From assembly GCF_049331405.1 (NCBI RefSeq), contig NZ_CP186274.1, positions 2,046,001-2,110,000 on the forward strand: a stretch of DNA of 64,000 bases. The letters run 5' to 3'. Made by a program: the position numbers and the translations under genes. The notes under the pieces were generated by a model. It ran no database searches. It had not been told where the DNA came from and saw nothing but the letters and a program-made list of their open reading frames with translations. Position 1 is the first letter of the stretch. Every line of letters begins with the position of its first letter. Positions 54,606 to 62,605 of the stretch are shown piece after piece. Source of the DNA: PoT sp049331405. Lineage in GTDB: Bacteria; Planctomycetota; Planctomycetia; Isosphaerales; Isosphaeraceae.

Positions 54606-55832
54606 ATGTTGAGCCTGTTTCTGAATCTCGCGATCCCGCTGGCGATGGTCGCCGGACCGGGAGGGTCGGACCTCAAGGGCGTGGTCGTCTCCGAGGCCGG
54701 CACACCGATCGCCGGGGTCGACGTCTTCATCGCAACTGCCGCGCCCAGGAGCGGCACCAGCCCGCTCTGCCCGTCCTGCTACGCCGATTGCGCCAAGCGT
54801 GCGAAGACGGACGCGGCCGGGGCCTTCGAGATCAAGGGGCTCGACCCCTCGCTGCTGTTCCAGGTCCTCTTCGTGGCGAAGGGGCACAAGGCCAGGTATG
54901 CCCAGAAGGTCGACCCGGCCGCAAAGGCCCTGAGTGTGACGCTCGCGAAGCTGGACCTGTCGACCGTGCCCACCGACAGGGTGATCCACGGGCGGATCCT
55001 CAACCCCGAAGGGTCGCCGGTGGTCGGGGCGACGGTCGAGCCCTCGATGTTCGAGACCGAAGCCTTCAGCGGCTACAGCCCGGATATCTTCGACCCGATC
55101 GCCGTGACGGATGCCTCGGGCGAGTTCTGGCTCACGGCCAGATCCCCCATCCGGACCCTGGCGGTGAAGGTCGAGGCCCGCGGCCTCGCTCGGCGGATCG
55201 TCCCCGAACTCAAGCCGGGTAGGGTGGCGTCCCTGTCATTGCTCCGGGGCGTCCAGGTCTCCGGCCGACTGGTCCGCGACGGTAAGGCCGTCGAAGGGGC
55301 CGTCGTCGGGCTCGTCCAGGTCCGGCGCGGGATGGGCGAGTTTGTCGGGACGCACGAGATCGCGACCGACTCGCAAGGACGCTTCGTCCTGTCGAACATC
55401 GCTCCTCAGGATGACTACTACCTCTATGGCAAGATGGCAAGCTTGAACAAGGATAGTGCCTTGACATGTCGAGAGATCAAGGTGGGTCGCGACGGCACGA
55501 GCCAGGATCTCGGCGAGATCAACATGCAGCCCGCCCACAGCGTCGCCGGCCGGGTCGTGCTCTCCGACGGCAAACCGATCCCCCCAGGGACGAGGCTCAT
55601 GCTCTCGAGGGAAGAGGCCTGGGACTGGCAGTCGGCCACGCTCGACCCCGAAGGCAAGTTCTCGATCGAGGGAGTCCCGGCGGATGAGATCCACGTGAAC
55701 GTGCGGCTGAAGGGCTATCACCTCTCGCCGAAGAACAAGACCCGGGATGGCAACAACCCGTCGACCCTGAGCGGCTTCGTCGAGGAGGATATCCGGGGGC
55801 TGACCATTTTGCTCGAGCCCGGCGAAGACTGA
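54606..55832 (+). CDS. Exported protein with carboxypeptidase-regulatory-like repeats
   Basis: 408 residues, 12 bases behind the sigma fusion, with AAGGAGAGG before its ATG. It begins with a short Sec signal-like segment (LSLFLNLAIPLAMVAG) and then repeats of the same family: GVVVSEAGTPIAGVDVFI, GRILNPEGSPVVGATVEP, GRLVRDGKAVEGAVVGLV and GRVVLSDGKPIPPGTRLM. An early Cys-rich loop (LCPSCYADCAKR) is unique to this protein. It may sit on the cell surface or in the periplasm, and may bind the exported part of the sigma fusion. This is inferred from adjacency and shared repeats. Confidence 0.85.
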   Translation: MLSLFLNLAIPLAMVAGPGGSDLKGVVVSEAGTPIAGVDVFIATAAPRSGTSPLCPSCYADCAKRAKTDAAGAFEIKGLDPSLLFQVLFVAKGHKARYAQKVDPAAKALSVTLAKLDLSTVPTDRVIHGRILNPEGSPVVGATVEPSMFETEAFSGYSPDIFDPIAVTDASGEFWLTARSPIRTLAVKVEARGLARRIVPELKPGRVASLSLLRGVQVSGRLVRDGKAVEGAVVGLVQVRRGMGEFVGTHEIATDSQGRFVLSNIAPQDDYYLYGKMASLNKDSALTCREIKVGRDGTSQDLGEINMQPAHSVAGRVVLSDGKPIPPGTRLMLSREEAWDWQSATLDPEGKFSIEGVPADEIHVNVRLKGYHLSPKNKTRDGNNPSTLSGFVEEDIRGLTILLEPGED

Positions 55833-55943
55833 TGGCCCGGCAAAAGCGTCCCGGAATCGACGACTCCCGTGGTGGCCCTCGGCGCCCTGGGGATAGAATG
55901 AGGGTCGGCGATTTCAGGTTCGGCTCGAAGGGCACGCCCGCCG

Positions 55944-56291
55944 ATGGTCGAGAAGACGACGGACAACGATTGGACTCTCCGCGAGCAATACTGGCGGCGG
56001 AGGCTGGGAAGGATCCGGCTGGGCGCTGAGCCGGTGGAGGAGCAGGTGGCGAAGTATCGCAGGGCCACCTGGCTGGTGACCGGCGTTTCCCTGGGATTGG
56101 CGGCGATCTTTGTCGCCCTGTTCTCGGCGTTCAGGAGGCCGGACATTGGGCTGATCCTGGCGGGAATCCTCTTCCTGCCGGTCGTGGCCCTGGCCTGGCT
56201 CGATGATGCGATGACGAAGGTCCGCGTGGCGCGTTATCTCGCCGAGGAACGCGCGCACCGTGACCAGCAAGCGGCCTCGGGACGAACCTGA
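55944..56291 (+). CDS. Small membrane protein of unknown function
   Basis: 115 residues. An N-terminal soluble part (TLREQYWRRRLGRIRLG) is followed by two membrane helices (ATWLVTGVSLGLAAIFVALF and IGLILAGILFLPVVALAW) and a charged tail (VRVARYLAEERAHRDQ). The topology is of a two-helix hairpin with both ends in the cytoplasm. I know no family for it. It lies between the repeat protein and a convergent ECF sigma gene, so it could be linked to either, but no overlap shows this. Confidence 0.62.
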   Translation: MVEKTTDNDWTLREQYWRRRLGRIRLGAEPVEEQVAKYRRATWLVTGVSLGLAAIFVALFSAFRRPDIGLILAGILFLPVVALAWLDDAMTKVRVARYLAEERAHRDQQAASGRT

Positions 56292-56311
56292 CGTTCGCCC
56301 CGAGGGGCCGC

Positions 56312-56986
56312 TCACCAAGAGTTGAAGCCGGTGCTCCCGGCCCCCACCAGCTCGGCATCCTCGTCCTCCTCGAGTGGCCCTTCGGACCACTCGTCGGAGG
56401 CGCTGACGCTCGTCTCGAGCTCGACCTTGAGCCGCTTGCGGGCGGTGTGGAGCCGACGCTTCACGGTGCCGACCGGGGTCTCGAGCTCTTCGGCGATCTC
56501 GATCAGGGACTTCCCCTGGATGTAGAAGGCGACCAGGACCTCGCGGTCGATGGTCTTGAGCCGGTCGAGGGCCCCCCAGAGGTGATGGGCCCGCTCGCGG
56601 GAGATCATCTCCTCAAGCGGCCCGTCGTTTCGCTCGGTGCAGGCCCCTTCGAGCACGACCGCCTCCACGGTGGGAGGGGCGTTGCGTCGGGTGGCGCGAT
56701 TGATCGCCATGCGGACGGCGACCTGCCGGAGCCAGCCGGCGAAGCGTTCGGGCTCGCGGAGCTGATCGAGCCGACGCAAGACGTGCAGGAACACCTCCTG
56801 GGTCATCTCGAGGGCTTCGCTCGGGTTGCCGAGGCGCCGGAGGCAGATGGCGTGGACGGTCCGCTGGAATTGCTCCACCAGCTCGCCGAACGCCTCGCGG
56901 TCGCCAGCCTGGGCCTGTCGGACCAGGATCGCCAGGTCAGTCCAAGTCTCTTCCCGAACCGCAGTCTCACGCTGAGTGGCCAACAC
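56312..56986 (-). CDS. ECF-family RNA polymerase sigma factor
   Basis: 224 residues from a GTG start. Region 2 spans about 22-92 (LVEQFQRTVHAICLRRLGNPSEALEMTQEVFLHVLRRL is its core), ending with ERFAGWLRQVAVRMAINRA. Region 4 spans about 138-192 with KSLIEIAEELETPVGTVKRRL as the helix-turn-helix. The C-terminus is a short acidic tail (EEDEDAELVG). No anti-sigma factor is adjacent, unlike most ECF pairs. The start is supported by a G-rich ribosome site just upstream. A second, much larger sigma factor lies 2 kb away. Confidence 0.9.
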   Translation of the reverse strand: MLATQRETAVREETWTDLAILVRQAQAGDREAFGELVEQFQRTVHAICLRRLGNPSEALEMTQEVFLHVLRRLDQLREPERFAGWLRQVAVRMAINRATRRNAPPTVEAVVLEGACTERNDGPLEEMISRERAHHLWGALDRLKTIDREVLVAFYIQGKSLIEIAEELETPVGTVKRRLHTARKRLKVELETSVSASDEWSEGPLEEDEDAELVGAGSTGFNSW

Positions 56987-57380
56987 GTGTGGTCGCTCCC
57001 CCCGATCCTCGGGGATTCAGCCCGGCCGTGACTGACTCGCGGGTATGGCGAGGCACGGCGGGGGCTGCTTTTGCAGTCCTCGAACAGGCGCCTGCGGTCT
57101 CGGTACGAGCGTCGAACGAGGGTACTTCCCGGGTCGAAGCGAGGGCGTACGTACGAGGACGACGCGCTTCGACGGAGAAGTGCTCGAGACGACGCGCCGA
57201 GGCGCGGCGGCCGACGGTGACGGCTGGGGCGCGGTGACCATTTGCGGGTAAGGGCAAAGGTCGTCCGCACGAAGCCGACCGCCAACTCAACTGGGTGTTG
57301 GGGTCAATCCGGGCGCGTCCAACCGACACAATCGGGCGCGTTCAGGGACTTGCCAACGAGTATGAGCCGGGGTTCGGCGC
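56987..57380. other. Intergenic region upstream of the ECF sigma gene
   Basis: 394 bases, very rich in CpG, with repeated GTACG and CGAG words around 57090-57170. No protein-like frame and no RNA gene is seen. It should hold the promoter of the minus-strand sigma factor. Confidence 0.4.
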
Positions 57381-57884
57381 TCACCCTCCCGCGGCGGCCT
57401 TGACGGCGGCGGCGGGAGCTAAGGTCGCTGCGAGTGCGAGACGTTCTCCGAGGTCATTGCCGAGGAGCTGCAGCCAGCCACGCTTTATGGCCCGGCTACC
57501 GCGTTTCGAACCTTCATGGCCCTGCCACGAAAGTTCCGGCGAATGACCCCTGACATCTCGATACCGACAGGTCCTGCCGGAATCGGTGTCGGAGTCCGTA
57601 AACGGCACGTCGGCGTCGACCCTCGTCCGTACTACCGGGGAACTTGGTGTCACCGGCGGTAGAACGGGCGATGAGCTCGAAATCGGGATGATCACCTCAT
57701 GTCCAATGGTGATTGGCATGGGTTGATACCCCTGCATTTCGTCGCGCTTGACGACACGATGGACGTGGCGGGTGCGCAGGGTCGAGGCGCCGTTGTTGAG
57801 GCCCGCCAAGGTGGCGAGCGACCGCGTGCCGAGGTTCAGCCCATTCAGATTGGCCGACAGCGTCCGGTTCGTGCGGTTCAACAT
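57381..57884 (-). CDS. Uncertain small protein, Asn/Leu-rich start
   Basis: 167 codons from an ATG with GAGGG upstream. The first 50 or so residues (LNRTNRTLSANLNGLNLGTR, then TLAGLNNGASTLRTRHVHRVVKRDEM) look natural and have G/C-rich third positions. The rest is more random, with many Ser, Pro and Arg residues and weaker codon bias. It may be a real orphan, a gene with a frameshift after codon 60, or chance. I do not recognise any domain. Confidence 0.4.
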   Translation of the reverse strand: MLNRTNRTLSANLNGLNLGTRSLATLAGLNNGASTLRTRHVHRVVKRDEMQGYQPMPITIGHEVIIPISSSSPVLPPVTPSSPVVRTRVDADVPFTDSDTDSGRTCRYRDVRGHSPELSWQGHEGSKRGSRAIKRGWLQLLGNDLGERLALAATLAPAAAVKAAAGG

Positions 57885-58269
57885 AGCGAGACCCTCACAT
57901 CCGCCAACTTGGGGCGGGCTTACGAAGTGAGGCGACTAAGAGCGCGGCGACCAAGGTCGCCGGTCGGACCATCCCTCATCTCGAAGGACGGCCGTCGCAG
58001 TGGGGACTTAGATGCGTCCCCGGGCATTAACGAGTCTGGGAGAACGGTTAAGGCTCTCTTTACCTCGTGACCCCCGGGACACACGCCCGGAGGTCGTTTA
58101 TCACACGGGGCGATGACCGTATGAGAGTCATCCCCCGTGTTGCGAGCATAGACATCCTATCCTTGCTGGTGGTTCGCGCGAATTCAAAAATTATTTCGGT
58201 CGTTCCACCGGGCGACCTTGGGGACTTTGCAAAGGCCCCCAGGCATGAGGCGGATTTCGCGATGCAACT
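57885..58269. other. Intergenic region with bulged inverted repeat; no gene recognised
   Basis: 385 bases containing the inverted repeat listed next. Frames on the plus strand are shadows of, or run beyond, the uncertain small protein. Confidence 0.45.
58103..58140. repeat. Inverted repeat, possible terminator of the dehydrogenase gene
   Basis: ACACGGGG-c-GATGAC pairs with GTCATCCCCCGTGT (14 pairs with one bulged C, loop CGTATGAGA). It lies 130 bases beyond the stop of the minus-strand dehydrogenase gene. No T-run on either side. Confidence 0.45.
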
Positions 58270-59232
58270 TCAAAGCGAGACGGGGTTTCGGGGAGCCTCG
58301 CCGAGCAGGATCCGGCGGATTTCCTGGGCCGCCTTGGTCCGCAGTTCGACGAATCCCTCGACGCTGTAGAAGGCGGAATGCGCCGTGAGCAGGACCTTGG
58401 GGTGGGTCCGGAGCCGGTCATTATCCAGCGGCTCGCGCTCGACCACGTCGAGCCCCGCGCCGGCGACCTGGCCCGAGTCTAGCGCCTCGAGCAACGCTTC
58501 CTGGTCGACGATCGGGCCCCTCGCCGTGTTGATCAGGTAGGCCCCCGGGCGCATGGCCGCGAGGGTCTTCGCGTTGATCAGGTGGCGGGTCGAGTCGTCG
58601 AGGTAGCAGTGGAGGCTCACGAAGTGGCTCTGCTCGAGGAGTTCCTCGAGCTGGTAAACGCGCCGGATGCCGAGGGCCTTATCGAGGCCCTGGCCTGCGT
58701 ACGGATCGTAGAAGACGACGTCGAGACCGAACGCCTTGGCCCGGAGCGCCGTGGCCGTGCCGATGCGCCCGCAGCCGATCAGGCCGATGGTCTTGCCGCG
58801 GAGCCTGGGGGTGCCGGTGGCCGTCCGGTAGTCCCAGCCGCCCGCCCTGATGTCGAGGTGGCAGGGGACGAGACGCCTGGCCATGGCAAGCAGGAACGTG
58901 ATGGCGTGGTCGGCCACCTCCTCGGTGCCGTAGTCCGGGACGTTGCAGACGACGATCCCGTGGCGGGCGGCCGAGACGCGGTCGACATTGTTGTAGCCGA
59001 CACCCGCCCGCACGATCCCCTTGCAACGCGGGGCCTGCGAGAAGGTCGCCTCGCCGATGAGGGGCAGCTCGTGGAAGGTGAGGATGGCATCGGCCTCGCT
59101 CACGCGTCCGACCATATCTTCTTCCCGGGACGCGCCGAGCAACTCGATCCGCGCGATGTCGGCGAGGATCGGGCCCTCGACGGTGGTCTCATCGAGGAAG
59201 TCGGTCACGATCACCGTGAACGGAGAGGGCAT
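58270..59232 (-). CDS. D-isomer-specific 2-hydroxyacid dehydrogenase, CtBP-like
   Basis: 320 residues. The NAD-binding motif is TIGLIGCGRIGTATALRAKA. The catalytic residues of the D-2-hydroxyacid dehydrogenase family are in order: arginine in NTARGPIVD, glutamate in DVVEREPLD, and histidine in LLTAHSAFYS. The overall form and PDYGTEEVADHAITFLLAMAR resemble C-terminal-binding-protein-type members. It should reduce a 2-oxo acid with NADH, or the reverse. The substrate is unknown. It is followed on the same strand by no gene; the hypothetical membrane protein lies 31 bases upstream, so the two may be co-transcribed. Confidence 0.9.
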   Translation of the reverse strand: MPSPFTVIVTDFLDETTVEGPILADIARIELLGASREEDMVGRVSEADAILTFHELPLIGEATFSQAPRCKGIVRAGVGYNNVDRVSAARHGIVVCNVPDYGTEEVADHAITFLLAMARRLVPCHLDIRAGGWDYRTATGTPRLRGKTIGLIGCGRIGTATALRAKAFGLDVVFYDPYAGQGLDKALGIRRVYQLEELLEQSHFVSLHCYLDDSTRHLINAKTLAAMRPGAYLINTARGPIVDQEALLEALDSGQVAGAGLDVVEREPLDNDRLRTHPKVLLTAHSAFYSVEGFVELRTKAAQEIRRILLGEAPRNPVSL

Positions 59233-59263
59233 GGCAAACTCCTACCTAGTCCTGGATCTTGGG

Positions 59264-59890
59264 TCAGGATCGGACGGCGTGCGCGACCTTGGCCTGCGAG
59301 GGCTTCAGCCATTGCGAGACGGAATGAGGCTCGGGGACCGCGAAAACGGCGGGCGAATCGTCGGCGACCCTGACGACGACCCGATCCGGCCAGTTCTTGA
59401 TGTATCCCCAGGCGGCCTTGAGGCCGGGTTCAAGTTCAACATCCCGGGGCGAGACAAGCAAGCAGGACCAGGCCTCGACCTCGAATGCGCGAGGGAAAAA
59501 CCAGACCTTCTGATTCGTCCGGACCAGCAGGCCCGGGATCCACAGCCACCCCTTCTTCCAACGCGCGGGGCTCGCCTCGATGACCCACTCGCTCGGCGCG
59601 AGGTGGAACGCCCCTTGCGCGTCGTCGACGACCGGCCGGAGCCAGCGATCCACCAGCGGGCGGATCAGGATCCGGACCAAGAGGGCCGCGGCCAGGGTCA
59701 TCAGGCCGGCCGTCAGGAGGGCGGGGAACATGGCCATCGGGATCGTGAACAGGGCGAGCAGGATCCGCTGCCCGAGCTGCCCGTGATGGGGGAAATGGAG
59801 CCAGATGAGGAGTTGGGCCAGGAAAAAGTTAATGGCCAGCATCTGGAAGAAGAAGGTCCGGACGTCGAGATCCAGCTCATTTCGGGTCAT
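59264..59890 (-). CDS. Membrane protein of unknown function
   Basis: 208 residues. Two or three hydrophobic segments lie in the N-terminal half (MLAINFFLAQLLIWLHF, ILLALFTIPMAMFPALLTAG and LMTLAAALLVRILI). The C-terminal half is soluble, with many tryptophans (PARWKKGWLWIPGLLVRT; WSCLLVSPRD). The Trp-rich half may sit at the membrane surface. I know no family. It is upstream of the CtBP-like gene with a 31-base gap on the same strand. Confidence 0.65.
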   Translation of the reverse strand: MTRNELDLDVRTFFFQMLAINFFLAQLLIWLHFPHHGQLGQRILLALFTIPMAMFPALLTAGLMTLAAALLVRILIRPLVDRWLRPVVDDAQGAFHLAPSEWVIEASPARWKKGWLWIPGLLVRTNQKVWFFPRAFEVEAWSCLLVSPRDVELEPGLKAAWGYIKNWPDRVVVRVADDSPAVFAVPEPHSVSQWLKPSQAKVAHAVRS

Positions 59891-60090
59891 GGCGCGATCT
59901 GCCTCGTTGCGCGCGGGCGACGGTTCCGAAGATGAATCTTCTTGGTGCCGACCGCCAGACCGTTTAGGTTCAACCGCTGGGGGTCGGGATTGGCGAAGGC
60001 CCAGGGACGCGGGTTATTTGTCCGGGGCCGGCCATCCTGAGTGCATTCACAGAATCATTGTGAGCCATTCGCCGTCCTGGGGGAAGGCAT

Positions 60091-60870
60091 ATGCCGAAGA
60101 TCAAAGAACTTTTGTCCGAAGGGAAGCTCGTCCGCCTGTTCGGCCTCGGGCAACTGCTGAGCCCGAAGCTGATCGAGGTCCTCGGCGAGCATGGCGAGAT
60201 CGACGGCCTCTGGCTCGACGCGGAACACGCCGGGATCGGCATGAAGGACATCGAGGTCGCCACGCTCGCGGCGAAAGCCGTGGGCCTGGACAACTTCGTC
60301 CGCCTGCCGGCGACCGACTACGCCTCGATCATGCGGCCGCTCGAGGCCGGGGCCGGCGGCGTCATGGTGAGCATGGTACGCGGCCCCGCCGACGCCGAGC
60401 AGGCCGTGCGCTGGGCCAAGTTCTATCCGAGGGGCGAGCGGGGGATGAACGGGGGCAACCGCGACGGCCGGTTCGGCCTGATGCCCATGACCGAGTACGT
60501 CGAGAAGGCGAATCGCGAGACCTTCGTCGGGGTCCAGATCGAGACCGCGAGCGCCATCGCCTCCATCTCCGAAATCGCCTCGATCCGCGACATCGACGTC
60601 ATCTTCGTCGGACCGGCCGACATCAGCCAGGTGCTCGGCGTCCCCGGCGACTTCGACAACCCCCGCTGCCACGAGGCCATTGAGGGCATCGCCAGGGCGT
60701 GCAGGGATGCGGGCAGGCCCTGGGGCATCGTCCCCCGAGGCCCCGAATACGCGGCGAAGATGCGGGATTGGGGCTGCCAGATGTTCGTCGTCGGCTTCGA
60801 CATCCACGCCTTCCACGCGGGCATCAGGGCGATGAAATCGCGTTATACTCAATTCTTCCCGCAATCTTGA
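60091..60870 (+). CDS. HpcH/HpaI-family aldolase
   Basis: 259 residues, a usual length. The family pattern runs LFGLGQLLSPKLIEVLGEHG, then GLWLDAEHAGIG, NFVRLPATDYASIMRPLEAG, GVQIETASAIA with the metal-binding glutamate, and FVGPADISQVLG. These class II aldolases cleave 4-hydroxy-2-oxo acids, such as those from hydroxyphenylacetate or sugar-acid breakdown, to pyruvate and an aldehyde. The exact substrate is not deducible. A terminator follows. The gene stands alone, facing a convergent hypothetical protein. Confidence 0.92.
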   Translation: MPKIKELLSEGKLVRLFGLGQLLSPKLIEVLGEHGEIDGLWLDAEHAGIGMKDIEVATLAAKAVGLDNFVRLPATDYASIMRPLEAGAGGVMVSMVRGPADAEQAVRWAKFYPRGERGMNGGNRDGRFGLMPMTEYVEKANRETFVGVQIETASAIASISEIASIRDIDVIFVGPADISQVLGVPGDFDNPRCHEAIEGIARACRDAGRPWGIVPRGPEYAAKMRDWGCQMFVVGFDIHAFHAGIRAMKSRYTQFFPQS

Positions 60871-60889
60871 GCAGAGGTTCGAAAAGGCA

Positions 60890-60932
60890 AGGGCCCCGAT
60901 GGGCGAGCGGTTGGCTCGGCCATCGGGGCCCT
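60890..60932. terminator. Bidirectional terminator hairpin
   Basis: AGGGCCCCGATGG (60890-60902) pairs with CCATCGGGGCCCT (60920-60932), with an inner CGAGC/GCTCG stem. The minus side runs into TTTT. It separates the aldolase from the convergent secreted protein gene. Confidence 0.8.
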
Positions 60933-60962
60933 GTTGCGTTCGTTGCGGGAGGGGGCGTTTCT

Positions 60963-62471
60963 TTACTCGCCGGTCCCGGCGCCTCGGTTGGTCGAGAGGT
61001 CGCGGTTGCGGTTCTGCTCGACGGCCTGGAGGACGCCGAAGCGGACGCGTCGGATCAGGGCCGGCTGATGATCCTGGGGCACTTCCTTCTGGATCCAGGC
61101 GAGGGCCGATTCGGCGGCGCCTCGGAATCCTTGCGATTCGGCGATCGAGCCGAGGGCCTTGTACTGGCGGTACTCGTCCTTGTAGAGGGAGACCGTACTG
61201 CGGGCGTCCTCGAAGCGGCCGACCGAGATCAGGTTGTCGATCAGCACGCCCGTGAGGACCGCGCGGGGGTCTTCGAGCGGGATCGATGCGACGGCCTCGG
61301 CCGCGAGTTGGTACGTGCGGGTCGCGCCGGCGTCCTTGGCCCGAGCCTGGGCCTCGGCGATTCGGACGAGGGCGTCGGTCCGCACCTCCGGCTGCGGGAT
61401 CCGCATGGCGATCTCGACCCCACGGGGGAACTGCCGTGAGAGGGCGGCCGCGTGGGCGACGGCGACCAGGGCCCGGTCGCGCCAGACGGGTCGCTTGATC
61501 GTCGCGGCGATCTCCGCCGCCTTGACGAGCAGCTCGTCGGCCCGCTTCAGCACGGCCTGGCTGGAGGAGGGCTTGCCGTCCTTCGGGGCGCCTTCCGCGG
61601 CGTCGTCGCGGGGAAACTCGTTGACGACGCTCTGGCTCCCGAACGACTGGCTGTCGACGACCCGATACAGCATTTCATTGCTGTACGTGGGGTTGCTCAT
61701 CCTCGAGGCCAGGTAAGCGGCCCGTCGCCATTCGACCTCGGCCCGGTTGATGAGGGTGACGCGATCGGTGGCGCCGGGGGTCGGCGTCGGGATCGGCACG
61801 GGGGGCTCGTCACCCTGGGGGGGGGGCGGCGTGGCCTGGTCGGCCTTGCCTTCGCGGAGGTGCGCCTCGCTGAGGTGGTCGAGGGTGTAGATGATGGACA
61901 TGATCCGGAGGTCGCGGATCAGGGGGTCGGGGATCTGGAAGGCCGAGTCGGCGGCCAGGCCGAGCGCCTGGTGGGCGATCCCGAGCTGATTCGTGAAGAT
62001 CGAGACCGCGCCGATGCGCTGATAGGTCAGCGTCTTTTCGGCCGGGTCGTTGATCTGGGCGACGCGCTCGAGGTCCTTGGCGGTGATCCTGGCGAGCTCG
62101 CTGGGATACTTGGCCGAGGCCCCTTCAGTCTCGGGGACGAACGGGAAGAGCGTCGTGTCGTCCGGGAACCGCGTGTCGACGCCGGGGCCGAACGGGACGC
62201 TGAAGCCCGGGGGTAGCGAGTTCATATCGCCGGGGCGGAGGCGAGGGATCCCCTCGATCGAGCCGGGCCTGGATGCTGGCCCGGGGCCGACACCGGAGAC
62301 CGAGCCGGAGGTGTTATTCTGGACCCCGGAGGAATAGCCGGTGCCCGTGCCCGAGCCGCTGCCCGAGGAGAGGCCCGGCCCGACCTGGGCCGAGGCCGAA
62401 ATTGGTATCGCGATGGCGAACCCCAGGCCCAGGGTTGCGCGAACAGCCGTCTTGAAACGCGTTCGAGTCAT
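60963..62471 (-). CDS. Exported hypothetical protein with helical repeats
   Basis: 502 residues with a Sec signal (TLGLGFAIAIPISASAQ). A Gly/Ser-rich stretch at about 29-70 follows, then Pro-rich sequence. From about 130 on, the protein is helical, with recurrent Ala- and Leu-rich units (VKAAEIAATIKRPVWRDRAL; RTDALVRIAEAQARAKDAG; RGAAESALAWIQKEVPQD) that look like TPR-type repeats. A Pro/Asp loop (PPPPQGDEPPVPIPTPTPG) interrupts near 213-232. The protein is probably a periplasmic scaffold. No named family is evident. Confidence 0.68.
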   Translation of the reverse strand: MTRTRFKTAVRATLGLGFAIAIPISASAQVGPGLSSGSGSGTGTGYSSGVQNNTSGSVSGVGPGPASRPGSIEGIPRLRPGDMNSLPPGFSVPFGPGVDTRFPDDTTLFPFVPETEGASAKYPSELARITAKDLERVAQINDPAEKTLTYQRIGAVSIFTNQLGIAHQALGLAADSAFQIPDPLIRDLRIMSIIYTLDHLSEAHLREGKADQATPPPPQGDEPPVPIPTPTPGATDRVTLINRAEVEWRRAAYLASRMSNPTYSNEMLYRVVDSQSFGSQSVVNEFPRDDAAEGAPKDGKPSSSQAVLKRADELLVKAAEIAATIKRPVWRDRALVAVAHAAALSRQFPRGVEIAMRIPQPEVRTDALVRIAEAQARAKDAGATRTYQLAAEAVASIPLEDPRAVLTGVLIDNLISVGRFEDARSTVSLYKDEYRQYKALGSIAESQGFRGAAESALAWIQKEVPQDHQPALIRRVRFGVLQAVEQNRNRDLSTNRGAGTGE

Positions 62472-62605
62472 GGGTGCCAGCCCTAGGGGTGGGGACCTGT
62501 ATTAGAGTTCCCCGAATCCCGAGAAAGAACCGGTCCGGCCGAATCGCGACGGCGCGCGGGCTCGGACACGCTCATGCTGAATCATGACCCGCGTTCCCCG
62601 GCCGG

